Of a stretch of DNA of 64,000 nt, positions 11,301 through 21,904 are shown piece after piece. This DNA is from Euborellia annulipes. Lineage: Eukaryota > Arthropoda > Insecta > Dermaptera > Anisolabididae. The stretch spans positions 1 to 64,000 of the forward strand of contig JAKCPI010031647.1 of assembly GCA_023213315.1 (NCBI GenBank), written 5' to 3'. The notes under the pieces are model-generated. The model was not told the origin of the DNA, ran no database searches, and was given only the letters and a program-made list of their open reading frames with translations. The translations under genes were made by a program, and so were the position numbers. Numbering within the stretch: position 1 is the first letter of the stretch; each line of letters starts with the position of its first letter.

Positions 11301-14300
11301 TATTTAATCAAAAATTATTTAGAATATGTGAGGGTTCACTAAGTTGTAAATTAAAGAAATATTGAATTTCTAACTCGATATATTTAGGGCTATTAACCCA
11401 TCTTCAGGAGAACATGTCACTCAGTCACTCAGTCACATGTACTCCTGAAGATGGGTTAATAGCCCGAAATATATCGAGTTAGAAATTCAATATTTCTTTC
11501 ATTTACAACTTAGTGAAACCTCACATATTCTAAATAATTTTTACTTATAAATATGTTTCACGGAACACCTACACCACTTTCCCTCCAAACTATGAATATT
11601 TGAGCGTTATTACATTGAATATATTTATTTTTCTTTATTTTTAAGGGGGATATCTAAAATGTACGTCAAAATATTCATTTTTTTGTTTAATATTTTAGTA
11701 AGCGGAGTGTAAAAAAAGACTTTCCGCATTTTATTAAAGGGGGGGGGGGGGGGGGGGGACCTGTACGGCTTTAATAAAATAAATTTGGATGCCGAAAGTC
11801 TTGAAGTTTCTTTTTTGACTCCGCCTATACAATACTTACAGCAACAAAGACATAACATTCAAATATAAATATTCTACTAACAATTTTATTTTATTTGACT
11901 ATATAAATTGATTGATTGATATTTTATAGAATTCATTTTTTTTTAATAAATATAATATACTATAGCCGCAGCCTTCGGGCCTAGTAGTTGTATTTTAATG
12001 AATTTTTGATCTTAATATGAAAATCTGAAAGTATTTTAAATACAATTACCGATTTTTATTTATATTATTAGATGGTCCTCTATGAATAAATAAAATTTCA
12101 TTGAAAAATTACTACTCTTTGTGAAGATATGTCGGGGAGACAGACAATTTAAATTAATGCAATTAATAAAATAATAAATTAATACAATTTCTTTTAAAAT
12201 AAAATTTCGTTTAAACTCATGTTAATATAAATAATAAGATTTAATATTATTAAATTTAAATATTTTTTTATGAGAATAGGAGAGCTAAAAAGCATTCACT
12301 GACAATGCAAAGAACTAGTGAATGTCTTCTCATTACTAATATTAAAAATATTATTAGTAAGAGAGAATATAATGTTTTTATTTTAAATTATTAAACATAA
12401 ATAAAAAAAATTTTCATTATCATTCACAAATATTGCAAGTAATACATAAATTTCTTTTCATTTCTAATATTTTCATACATTTCCTATGAGAGAAATGGTA
12501 ACTTCAAAAATTAATAACTCAAAAAGCTATAAGAATTTCGGGACGAAAATAATTCTCCTGTAATTATTTTTACTTGACAATGTGTTCCCCCTTTAGTGCT
12601 CACCTCTATTTTTATCGGCCTCAAATATTTCTCATTCGACCATTGGGGTTTTATCATATAATTAAAGATATTACCGTCTCTATTCCATTTCTAAAGAGAG
12701 TGATCGAAACGTCATTTGGAGGATTGTTTGAGCCATTCTTTATATTTTTTTATGAATAAACTGATTTTTATTCATTTTGAAAAGTCGTCTGTAAAAAATC
12801 ACCACTTAATAATATAGGAGTAGAAAATAATTTCAATTTGAAGTATAACCGTTTCGTGAGTTTCAGCCCTTTACAGAAAATATTTATAATATGATTTTTT
12901 AAAAGTTCATTAATTTTTAAGGTACTACTTTAATTATTAATTATAATTTTTTACTTTCAGTTTATTATAAAAATTATTAAGATTATTATTTTTTTTTTTA
13001 AACTACTTTAGAATCTTCACTCGATCATTATGTAGAACCGGATCATAATTCAAGTCTTGCTCCAATAGAAACGGAATATGAAGTCTTTATGGATTCATTC
13101 TCATCTGATCATCAAGGACCTCCGTCTCTACCTGAACTTCCACAGCCCAATTTTGAAATAGAACGAAACACAGGACCAGGAGAAGATTTGCAAGCAGAGA
13201 GAATTGGCAAATTAGCTATCAAATATGGATGGTTATTACGAAAGGAGAAATTTATTTTTGTAGAACAATTTAAGAGATGTTGGGCGGCTGTACATCACAA
13301 TTGGTTCCATATGTATGTTACGGATAAAGATAGCAAACCTAATATAAGTATAGAATTGATTGATTGGGCCGCTAGACCTGCAATCAGTATCACCAGTAGA
13401 GATCCCAATCGAAGAGTGTCTTGCTTCGAGCTCGTCAAACCTGGCAAGAAGACATACATGGTAGTCTAAACTAAAAATTTTTCTTTATTAACTAACACTT
13501 TTGAAGTTTGCTCTAAAATATTCCCCATATTTCTTTTCAACTTAAAGTCTTTGAATTGCTTGAAAATGTCGGCAGAATTGTTTCGTTTATTTGATTAAAT
13601 TTAAACAAAAGTAAGAAGATTCTCTTTTTTACTCACCATTCGTTATTCTCATATCTCCGTTTGTTAGGTCCTTTGCTTAATGTAATCCTTCTTTCATAAT
13701 ATTTAATATAAATTTTGTTTTTGTTTTTAAAATTATCCTATAAAATAAAATTTGAATACAACTAATTCTACTTTTGTTCTTTCCTCTGGTTGATGAAACC
13801 ATCATTCATAAGATTTAATATAATTTTAATACGAAAAATATTGGACTCGCATTTTTTCGTTCCTTTGACAATGAAAAATGTAAAATATAAAAATAAAAAA
13901 ATTATTGAATAAGGAACGGAATAAGCAGGGCAGCCAGCAGAAATTAAATTTATTTATTTACAACAGGCAACTTGCCCAATTTACAATTAATATTCAATAA
14001 TTAAGTTATTTTTTTAACAATCTTAATTTTGTTTCTTTTTTAATTTGATTTATTGTTGGAGAGTTCAGAGACGGGCAATCACTATCATTGTCTAATAAAA
14101 AATATATAAACTATAAAAAACTTTTATATTATATGGAAAAAAATTGGGGAGGGGGTGTACTACTATACTTAAATCAAAAAGTCAAAAAATAAGAAACACC
14201 CTAATATTTGAATCGTTTATTTCAGAAACCACCTAAGTGCGCTTTTTTCAACTTTCGGAAAACTAAAGAAAACTGTTTTGCAGCTTAAGTATAGGTCTAG

Positions 14301-16339
14301 TCTCCTTCAAATATTTTTAAACCAAATCAAAAACATGCTATTGGGATAATCTAAAAGATGTATTTACCTTTAAATTGTACAGTAGCACCAAAAACACATG
14401 ATTTGAAATTTTGTCGCTTAGGTGGTTTCTGAAATAAACGATTCATTTATATGTAAAAAATTTTTCTGCATCATTTTTTTTGCCGCAGTTTATAAATTAA
14501 AAAAAATTATTTTTTGTAAAAAAAAATAAATAGATAAATAAAACCCATAGAAATAAGCAGAAGTAATTACAATCAAAAGTTAGAGGGTTTAATTTTATGC
14601 GACGTTGCCAAACTGGTTTGAGTCACGTGACTTACTTATTTTTAAATAAGGCCGACAGTCATGTTCGCGAATTTTTTGACTTTCTTGTTAAAATATCTTT
14701 AAAAGCCCACGCTAGAAACTTTTGATTTTATTTTTAACGTATTCTACGGAAGTTAATTGATAAAATGTAAGTTTTTTATTTTTTTTATCTATATCAGGAG
14801 TGGCTACATAATTCGAAATGTGTGCGTTTCGTCGACATTTTCTATAGACTACATGTTAAATTTCAATTTTTTAATAATTAATTACACGATAATCCTACGG
14901 CAGATCTGCTTCAAAAATTATTATTTTATAAGTATGTGATAGTGATTAATAACATTAAAAAATTAGCTTTTAATCAATATGAGTGCTTTAATGTTCTTAA
15001 TACGTATACAAAAAATTAACAAAATAATTTCGACTAGAACATCGTATTATTTTTTATTTTGATCAAGTTTCTCATATAAATTAAATGATTTTTGCCAGTT
15101 TGTTGGACGTAATTCTGAAGACATGAGCGCTTGGGTGAGTGCTTTATCGGAAGCCAGCAAAAGGCGGCCACTTCCACCATCTCCTGAAGAAGAAGATGAA
15201 GAAGAAAACATATACGATGATGTCTTGCCAAAAAATAAAAAAGGATTTTATCAAAATGAATTAGATTCTATTTCTAACAAACGGTAACAATCAAAAATAA
15301 AAAAATATTAAAAGGAAATTTGCCAATTGGTAGCATTGGCTGCGGTTGGATAGGCCACTGCTTTTTTTGTTTTTATTTTATGAATGAGTTTTTAAGAACT
15401 TAAAAATAAATTTTTTTAATATTTAATTTTGAAGGAAATATTATTAGCTAACTAATTAGATCAATGCTTCTAAAAATTTTTGATCTCGCGGCTAGGCCTA
15501 TTCAACGTTTTTCTTTAAAAAATAATAATTTTTTTTCATACATATACCAATATTCTACTGTTAATATTATAATTATAATATTCACATCATATAACCCTAA
15601 TATAACAATTAATATTATAATATTTAATAATAGAGTATATGTATATTTTGAAACATAATTATTTTTCATAGAAACAGGGGAAGTTACGAGGTAGGAGTTT
15701 TGCAAAGTTGAAGAAAAAATTTTGAACCAATTTTTTTCTTTTTTGCACGATCAATAATTACTTACAAATAATATGCACAATTTAATCAGTTTCCAGCCCT
15801 TATTAAATTATATTAAAAATTTGTTCATATTCTATAAAAAATCATATTAATATATATTTGTCTCAAAAAATTTTTTATCAATATGATTTTTTATATGAAT
15901 AAATTTTAACTAAATGAATGTAGTATATTTATAATACCGTGAAAAAATTATTAATCTTGTATTATTTATGTGGACCTAGTGATGGTTATAAAGCAGGCCA
16001 AAGTTGAATATGCGCTTCAAAAAAATCTAAAGCATTTGGCAAATTTCCGTAAAATATTAATTTAAATGTAAAACGATTATATCATTCCCGTTTATTTTTA
16101 GGGAGAGTATTTACGATGACATCGAACATGGTAGATTCCCAATTTATTCGAACGCAAGTACTGATGAATACGATTCGGAACAACTCTACGACGATGTGAC
16201 AACTTTAATGGGGAATTCCAATTCGGGAGGCAAGAGACGCATTGAGGTGCTCATCGATTCTTGGAATAGCCAATCGGCCGGATGTGGCCAGCAAACCTAT
16301 GAGCCCGTCGATGGCTCGGCTTCTGGCTGCAGCTACTAA
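5330..16339 (+). CDS. SKAP2: SKAP-family adaptor protein (PH domain, no SH3), five exons
   Basis: Joined exons 5330-5372, 7459-7611, 13012-13460, 15099-15283 and 16102-16339 give 355 aa with compatible phases and GT-AG junctions. Known SKAP1/SKAP2 proteins (about 359 aa) are cytoplasmic adaptors downstream of Src kinases, with an N-terminal helical dimerisation region, a PH domain, tyrosine sites and a C-terminal SH3. Seen here: an N-terminal segment with ENLLQ then DVNHFLTDTL (residues ~10-60), resembling SKAP's NLLADVETFVADIL; a Pro-rich linker; a PH domain at ~137-237 (YGWLLRKEK start, KRCW, closing helix MSAWVSAL); an acidic tail with Tyr-Asp-Asp at Y254, Y281 and Y306, like the Src-family SH2-binding sites of SKAPs. 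The C-terminus is Ser/Gly-rich and is not an SH3. The symbol denotes the family, not proven orthology. Confidence 0.75.
5891..6867. mobile_element. Long-TIR element (family A), ~1 kb, in SKAP intron 1
   Basis: Left end GGTTGCTTCACC..AGTCAACTAG; right end CTAGTTGACTATAAATGAA then ACAACC. The inverted arms match for about 130 bp, including CGCTTAACCTTCGAGTT and its complement. Internal 6310-6450 repeats the CTAGTT / TAATCATATGATTA motifs seen at 23733-23905 and 34560-34700. No coding sequence. Confidence 0.7.
7459..7611 (+). CDS. SKAP2: SKAP-like exon 2 (N-terminal helical segment)
   Basis: Acceptor TTGTCCTCAG, donor AAAG|GTGATA; phase 1 in and out; 50 complete codons. It encodes the amphipathic stretch ending KKVSSIIDARVPSS and an Asn/Lys/Gln-rich end. 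Confidence 0.75.
8097..8400. repeat. Low-complexity GATC/ATCG-rich stretch
   Basis: Irregular repetition of GGATTTGGATCGAAATC-like words and their complements, many of them self-complementary (CGATTTTCGATTTTGGAATCG). There is no clear period. It may be a decayed tandem repeat. Confidence 0.4.
8509..8736 (+). mobile_element. 5S-like SINE, copy a (best target duplication)
   Basis: Flanked by a perfect 18-bp duplication AATTGTAATAAATATTTT (8491-8508 and 8737-8754), which shows insertion by target-primed reverse transcription. The head runs GCTCAGGGGCCC, then GTACGTGGATGGCGACC. 5S rRNA has GCTAAGCAGGG and GTACTTGGATGGGAGACC. From GCT to TGGATGG is 28 bp here and 29 bp in 5S. The body is about 150 bp, GC-rich, and the tail is (GAA)n. 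Open frames through it on both strands are artefacts of GC content. Confidence 0.75.
9121..9655 (+). mobile_element. Family H element, near full length
   Basis: Family H begins with an AT palindrome near TACCTCTATATATG..TATAGAGAAAGTATT. It then has TCAAAAATTCGATGTCGAGA, a TTTTGAGGTCC block, TACTAGTACTTTACTGA, GCTCTAACGATTTTG and TGTACCGTACTGTCGG. It ends in a hairpin CTGGTGTGAC..GTCACACCAGATTTTT. In this copy the hairpin loop is almost deleted (TCTGGTGTGACACACCAGA). No coding capacity. Confidence 0.7.
9700..9850. repeat. Foldback palindrome in SKAP intron 2
   Basis: Arms AGTAGACATAGTATAATATT.. and ..AATATTATACTATGTCCACT extend into complementary AATAAATT repeats on both sides. The loop of about 25 bp is GC-richer (CTCCCAGTCCGG). 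Confidence 0.75.
10090..10335. mobile_element. Foldback element P2 with hammerhead-like core
   Basis: Inverted arms share TAATTAAAAATTAACACTTA, a CAAATAA..CTAGTGTTTAAT block and TTAAATATACAAATT. A lone arm of the same family occurs at 17505-17580. It lies in SKAP intron 2. Confidence 0.7.
10221..10262 (+). ncRNA. Hammerhead ribozyme-like motif (P2)
   Basis: ACTT, CTGATGA, T, GATAA-GAAA-TTGTC, GATA (GAAA expected), TACGTAT, C, AAGT. Stems I and II pair. Stem III is the palindrome ATACGTAT. One substitution in GAAA argues against activity of this copy. The opposite arm keeps GAAATACGTAT. Confidence 0.5.
10605..10935. mobile_element. Miniature inverted-repeat element
   Basis: Arms of about 70 bp: CTCGTAAACTAAGCATATTT at 10660-10680 and AAATATGCTTAGTTTACGAG at 10863-10883, extended outwards by AAAATTTTAGGACTTTTTTAG-like sequence. 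The interior has a second inverted pair (CGAGATACGGCG / GGCCGTATCTCG). Confidence 0.7.
11330..11545. mobile_element. Foldback element P3 with hammerhead-like core
   Basis: Nearly perfect 95-bp arms (GGGTTCACTAAGTTG.. / ..CAACTTAGTGAAACC) flank a 25-bp loop rich in CAGTCACT. Both arms contain TTCAG/CTGAA and the ATATATCGAGTTAG box. Confidence 0.85.
11441..11479 (+). ncRNA. Hammerhead ribozyme-like motif (P3)
   Basis: ACTC, CTGAAGA, T, GGGTTAATAGCCC, GAAA, TATAT, C, GAGT. The core fits CUGANGA..GAAA..UH. Stem I is 4 bp and stem II at least 3 bp. Stem III is the palindrome ATATAT, which can only pair between two molecules or repeat copies. Confidence 0.6.
11700..11835. mobile_element. Small TIR element with a 20-G run
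   Basis: Ends AGCGGAGT..AAAAAAAGACTTTC and GAAAGTC..TTTTTTGACTCCGCCT are imperfect inverted repeats. The interior has a G homopolymer at about 11739-11758, next to inverted TTTATTAAAG/CTTTAATAAAA. Confidence 0.5.
12425..12570 (-). repeat. Family S repeat fragment
   Basis: On the minus strand it reads CTTTTTGAGTTATTAATTTT, then CATTTCTCTCATAGGAAATG. This matches the repeat at 39210-39440 and 48395-48620. Confidence 0.6.
13012..13460 (+). CDS. SKAP2: SKAP-like exon 3 (linker and most of the PH domain)
   Basis: Acceptor TACTTTAG, donor ACATG|GTAGTC, phase 1 in and 0 out. It carries SLDHYVEPD, a Pro-rich linker (PPSLPELPQP) and PH strands from YGWLLRKEK to GKKTYM. The ATG at 13089 is internal: the frame is open upstream to the acceptor. 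Confidence 0.85.
14211..14444. mobile_element. Miniature inverted-repeat element in SKAP intron 3
   Basis: Perfect ends AATCGTTTATTTCAGAAACC and GGTTTCTGAAATAAACGATT, continuing as ACCTAAG/CTTAGGT. About 234 bp, no coding sequence. Confidence 0.85.
15099..15283 (+). CDS. SKAP2: SKAP-like exon 4 (PH C-terminal helix, acidic tail)
   Basis: Acceptor ATTTTTGCCAG, donor AAACG|GTAACA, phase 0 in and 2 out. It encodes FVGRNSEDMSAWVSALSEAS, a Pro/Glu-rich linker and the first Tyr-Asp-Asp (ENIYDDV). Confidence 0.85.
16102..16339 (+). CDS. SKAP2: SKAP-like exon 5 (last exon)
   Basis: Acceptor TTATTTTTAG; phase 2 joins to give Arg. Two more Tyr-Asp-Asp sites (ESIYDDI, EQLYDDV), a basic patch GGKRR, then a Ser/Gly/Cys-rich end and TAA at 16337-16339. 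Confidence 0.8.
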
Positions 16340-16404
16340 TTGCTTCTCTCACACCTCTCTGCTTATCTCTTTCACTGTATATAGCTTCTTCTTCTAAAAT
16401 TAAC

Positions 16405-16410
16405 AATAAA
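16405..16410 (+). terminator. Polyadenylation signal AATAAA of the SKAP-like gene
   Basis: The first AATAAA, 66 bp after the stop codon. Confidence 0.55.
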
Positions 16411-16710
16411 AAATTTAAACATAAAAAATCTGCATTGTCAAAATAATTATATTTCGTGTAACTATTGGGGTAGCAGCGAACAAACGTGTGTATATATTAA
16501 TAATTTAGTGTATATAAAAATACAAAAAATTTCACTTCCCCACCTAGTTGTGGAAATTTTGTAATTTTTAGTGCGATACCGTGATTTTTTTAATTTATTT
16601 TCTTTTTATAATTAAGTTTGAAATAAATATGATTTTTTTTATTTTTATTTTTAAAGTATTTAATTAATATTATTTGTTTGGAAATTTAGAATTTTAATCT
16701 TTCTTGACCA

Positions 16711-17174
16711 GTGTTTCCCAATCTTTTGAAGTCCACGGCATGCTGTGGACTTCAAAAGATGCCGCGGCAGCCCAAAGGTGCGTTGAGAATAACATTACAC
16801 ACTAAGGACACTCTTCCTTTTTTTTTATTCCTAGCAAAACGAAATTTTTTTCCCTCCAGAAAATTTTCGCCGCTTATGTGAAAATCATTTTGCCTTTTTT
16901 TAGCCAAACTTTATTTTTTCGGCCTTGGGGCAAATTTTTCCCCTACCGTGAAAATCATTTGTATTTTTGATTTTTATAAAATTTTATATTATTTTAAATA
17001 AAATATTACAACATATATCTATCTACGTGTATATAAACTGTACAAAATTAAACAATTATTTTTGGCCAAATTTGAGTATTTATTTGTAAGTAAATTTTAA
17101 GAAAAAAAAAATGTTTGCCCCCCAAGAAAAAAATTTGCCCCCCCACCCAAGAAAAAGTTGAAATGACGCCACTG
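16711..17174. mobile_element. Composite of hAT-like fragments
   Basis: Starts with a hAT-style end CAGTGTTTCCCAATCTTTTG, with a 20-bp palindrome (AAGTCCACGGCATGCTGTGGACTT) next to it. The right side is the same AAATGACGCCACTG end as the 4604-4826 element. Left and right ends belong to different families. Confidence 0.5.
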
Positions 17175-17230
17175 TTCTTGGGATATATAAACGTTTTTAC
17201 ACGAGACCAGGCTCTCACAAATCAAAATCA

Positions 17231-17885
17231 GTGGCGTAACGTATTTTAGCTGGGCCCCCCCCGCAACCTTTTTTTCTCCCCGGGCGAAAATCTATATACA
17301 TATATACGGGTATAAGGCTAATTTCTAAATTTTTGTTTGAAAAAGTGTGTCGCATAAATAAAAGTAAAAAAAAAAATGAAATATATTAATATTTAAGCAT
17401 TTTTTTAATAAAAGTTTTGTCCTAGAGAGGGCCCGGGCCCCTCAGGGCTCAGGTGAAAACGGAAAATTGATATATTATAAAAGGAAAAAAAGAATATATC
17501 TTTTAAATTAAAATTAAATATACAAATTAAACACTAGGTTATTTGTTTCAAAGGTTTTATTAATTAAAAATTAACACTTTTATTTATTTATAAAAATGAT
17601 ATATTTTTACTTTTGAAAAATAAAATCTTCTGAATTAAAAAAATTAAAAGAGTAAGAAATTCATTTTTTTTTCCAAATTTTTTCCAAAAATCTTTGATAA
17701 AATCACTAGCAAATTTTTAAAAATTTTAATTTTATTAAAATTGTGATTTTATTTAAAATTTTTAAAGTTTTATAGTAGATTTGTTATTGTTTTATACTAT
17801 TTGAACATATTAAATTATTTTAATTTAAAAAAAAAAATCTTTTTGCCCCCCCCCCCTGATTCAAATTCGTTCCGGTGGCCCTGCT
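17231..17885. mobile_element. Overlapping degenerate TIR-element fragments
   Basis: CAGTGGCGTAACG at 17231 opens a hAT-like fragment with C-rich sequence. A P2-type arm follows at 17505-17580. Then 17585-17885 duplicates the 27300-27585 element (AAAAATGATATATTTTTAC, CACTAGCAAATTTTT, a C run, GTTCCGGTGGCCCTG). Confidence 0.5.
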
Positions 17886-18077
17886 GATATAAAGATATTT
17901 CAATTTATTTATCATATCATTGGCTAAAAAAATAAACATGAACGTAGGATTCCGGCATAAATTTGAACTAAGTACGATTGATAGTTGATATTCATTCATT
18001 CTAACAACATGCGAGATAATTTTTCACCTTTCATATATTCAATTTCAATACTATTGAACCAATTTTATTTTATTTAT

Positions 18078-18300
18078 TACTTTTTCTTATCCTATATATG
18101 AAATATATATAGAGAAAGTTGTGAGATCATGTTAAAAATTCGATTTTGATAGATATACACGTTTTGAGGTCCCCTGAGTCCAAAAAAGTAGTTCCCGCAA
18201 ATTGGTCTGTCTGTGAACAAAATATCTCCTGAACGAAAATAAGCTTTTGAACAAAATCGGCCAAAATGTACTAGTACTTTACTGATTGACTAAATGTGAA
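18078..18300 (+). mobile_element. Family H, 5' part
   Basis: TATATATAGAGAAAGTTGTGA, TCAAAAATTCGATTTTGATA, GTTTTGAGGTCCCCTGA and AAAATGTACTAGTACTTTAC match family H. The 3' half and hairpin are missing. Confidence 0.65.
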
Positions 18301-20625
18301 GCAACCGGCCCTTAGTTAAATTATACATTTCTAACATAAATATATACTTATAAAATTACTCTTTGTGTGAGTCATCCCCGGATTTTTTAAATACGAGTAT
18401 ATTATTAAAAAAAATTTCCTTAAAAAAAAAATTAAATATTTGCATATTCTTTTGTCGTAAATACCTAAATTTGATTTTAATTAAAAATTACATAAGTTAA
18501 AATATTTCAACAGTAAGGGAAGGAAAATTTACTAATACATTTTTGGATTAATTGCACCAGAGTGAATCATTCAGGCAGTCCTAAGGAAATTTAATATTTA
18601 AGTTCTTCCGAACACTAATAAGTTGGCCATTTGGGTTGTCTACCTTCCAGGCGAACCAAAGTCTTAACTCGTCAAAAATTTATTTTCTTATATTTAATAA
18701 AATTTTTTGATAAAATAACCTTATCTTTTGGTCTTTAGTATAATCATTTTTGTCAACAAATATTTTAAATGTTTTTTTTTTTTTTTTTTTAATTAATGTA
18801 AAAAATTTTGTTGGACATTATTTAGAAAGCAAAAATTTAATATCAATTTAAAGTTTTAATATGGACAAATAATTCAAGTGACCTTGAAAATTTATATAAA
18901 ACGGACGCAAATCAAAAGATTTTCATGGTCATGCTTATTTAAAGAAAAAAATTTTAATAGACTTTTTTTTTTCAAATCAATAAAAACAATTCACAAATAA
19001 TTGCTTAAATATATGTATTTATTTACTTTGCAAAAAATATTTTTTTAATCATCATCGCAAGAGAAAAACCTGACGATTCGTCAATATGTCAATCTAGTAT
19101 AAATATTAAATTAATCAATTACTAGAAGATAAAATTATTAAGCAATTTTTTCGAAATGTATTTATTAAAAAAAAAAAAAATTTATTAAAATTTTTTTTGA
19201 TAACCTTGAAAATCGCCTTTATGTCTGCATTTGAAGACAAACCCAGCACCTAAAGAACTATTTTATAAGAAAACCGGTCACAAGCATAAAGGCTTTTTTT
19301 ATTTGACTGGCTCTAACTAGTTATTTCCAATAATGGGTCATTTTCTTAATATATATATTTTTTTAAATTTATTTACATATTTCAGGACCCCCTTATGATT
19401 TTTTACAGGGAGCATTTGCTCCCCCCTCCCAAAATTGAAAAAAAATAATAAATAAGTATTATATATTATTTTTTTAAATTAATCTTTCATCAAAAATATA
19501 AGACAATTTTGATTAAGGGCCTTAAGGTGTGCACATTGAATCTTTAGTCCGAAACTACTGATGCATTTTAAAGTATTTTTATGCGTTTTTTTAATGATTT
19601 AAATTCGTTAGCATTTTATATAATAGAATGCTTTTTTTTAATTATGATTAATTAAAAAATATTTTTTTATTTTTATTATAGAAAACGCAAAAAAAAAAAC
19701 TATTATAAAAATTGTAATTTTTTTTTTTAATCTAAAAACGTAAAAAAATCATTAATATCCAACCTATAATAATTAAATAAAGTGGTAACCATGTCAAAAA
19801 TTAATTTAATATTTGTTTAAAAATTAACGGCCAAATAGTTCAGCACTCTTGCAAAAGATGGTTAGCTAGTCTAACAGCCGGCATTATCAGATCACTTATA
19901 AGCCTTTATTTATATATTTTTTATGCTGATGCCTTTATTTATATATTTTTTATGGTGATAAGAGTAGAGGTGCTAAAATTTTTACCCAGTTCTATATGCA
20001 TATACGTAATATTGTTTAAATTTTTTTTTTTAAAGTAATTTAATAAAATGAAAAATTATAATATGTCTATAATTTTAATATTATTATTGAATAAGAATTT
20101 TAAATATCTAGTAAAATGTTAGGTCTTCTGGTGTGGGGAGTAGGAAAGATAAATAATTTTTTTTGCCACCTCCCATCCCTTTCAAGAAACTTAAAATGAC
20201 GTTTTTGAGCTTAGACCTAAAAACAATATTCGGGAATTAATCGTAATATATTGTGCTAATACAAAAATAAATTATCCCCATTAAAAAAATAAGTTCCCTG
20301 GGAAGCAATAGTAAAATAGTTTAAAAGTGATTTGGAAAGTTGAGTCCTAAATAAAAAAAATCGAGAATTGTTGCCTTTCTCTATTGGATGACTATAATGA
20401 TTAGAATCTCTTTTTATTGATATCTGTGAGCTATGATTACTTGGTATTTTTTTAAGAATAATATTGGGATGCATTTCTTCATTGATGTATGATGATAATA
20501 ATAATTTGCATTAAGCGGGATTTGAGCCTGAGTTTTTTAAACTCAAAATTCGAAATCCCCTTATCTTAATATTACATTAACAAGAAGGAGTAGACGTTTA
20601 CAGTTTTTTAAAACTGTCAAAAATT
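18301..20625. other. AT-rich intergenic DNA, no gene recognised
   Basis: Homopolymer-rich sequence. A local duplication GCCTTTATTTATATATTTTT lies at 19902-19922 and 19930-19950. The open frames are short and without family signals. Confidence 0.5.
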
Positions 20626-21220
20626 AAAAAATCTGGTGTGACTGGTCGCATTAGGACATAACTTTCTCTTACTTTAGGTAATCAAAAGATGAGTATGTAC
20701 TGTGCTTGTCACACCAGATTTTTCTGTGTCGATATATATATTTAATTTCTCATAGCATCTTAGTTCCAAACTTGCGTTTTAAATGTTGACTGCTTGAAAT
20801 AAATTATGGTTATTTTTCAAAATTTTAATCTCATATTTGGATATTTTATACACAATAGAGAATCCTAAATAAATTCAAAAATTTCATAAGAATTGGAAAA
20901 CATTTTTTTTTAATGTGTAAAAATTTCCCCATAGAGATTTAACATTGGCACTGTGGAAGGAAGAGCCGGAATTTAAAAAATCTGAAATACTACATCAGTA
21001 AAGTATCAGTATTTCATTAGAGCATGTAAAAAATAATTGATTTTTTTAATTTTAATCAAAATCGTTAGAGCTGATTGTGAGAAATTCGAAAAAAAAAAAA
21101 ACTGAAAAAGTTCTTCAGTAAAGTACTAGTACTCTTTGGCTGATTTTGTTCAAAAGCTTATTTTAAGTGCCAGGAAGGCACTTAACTTAAATATAAAATT
21201 TCAATCCTGTAGCTCAGCTG
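20626..21220 (-). mobile_element. Family H, nearly full, minus orientation
   Basis: The terminal hairpin (AAAAATCTGGTGTGACTGG.. / ..GTCACACCAGATTTTT) is at 20626-20722. Minus-strand family H body follows with AGTACTAGTACT at 21123 and ends at AATCCTGTAGCTCAG. The 5' AT palindrome is missing, cut by a hAT-like fragment (CAGCTGTTCCCAACC) at about 21217. Confidence 0.65.
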
Positions 21221-21904
21221 TTCCCAACCTTTTTTGATATGCGGCCCACTTTTTCCGTAAAAAAACCGCTGAGCGTTCATCTAAACGGGATGAGGGGGGG
21301 GGGACGAAACGATAAAGCTCATAGTTGTTTTTATTAACATAAACATTTTTATTAAAAGTTCATTTCATTTTTATTGAATAAATAATCAAAAACATTCTTA
21401 TTCATTTCAACGAAGACATCAGTGAGAGAGAATTTCCAGAATGAAGAAGCAGATTAAAATTTTATTTTCAAAAATTGCATTCAGTGAATTTTATGAATAA
21501 CTCAAATTTTTCAGCTGATTATAGAGGGGTTTACCTTTCTGTATGCCGTCACTGATAACCCAAAGAATTTGCTTAGGTCTAATTTATTTTAAATCTTTTG
21601 GCTAGCCATCCATGGAAAAACACACTCTAATGTGAGAAAATTTTTTTTTTTTTTTGATCTCATAATTTACAATATTATATAATATGGTGGAAAATTTATT
21701 GTAATTATTATTATGTAAATATATAATAGAATAATTTTTGTATATACAAAATTTCAAAAATAATTTTATATCGTATATTTGTTTAACTTTGCCTTCTTTA
21801 TGCTTTTCCTTTCCTTCGCAAAGCCTATCTATTATATAATTGTTATCTCGTAGATATTACATTATCTTTCATTTAGAATTGTATTACAATGATATTTCAT
21901 ATTG

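Noticed and set aside
13089..13469. ATG 13089 as the start of the PH-domain protein
   Set aside because: The frame is open upstream to a good acceptor at 13012 and joins exons 1-2 in phase, restoring the SKAP N-terminus.
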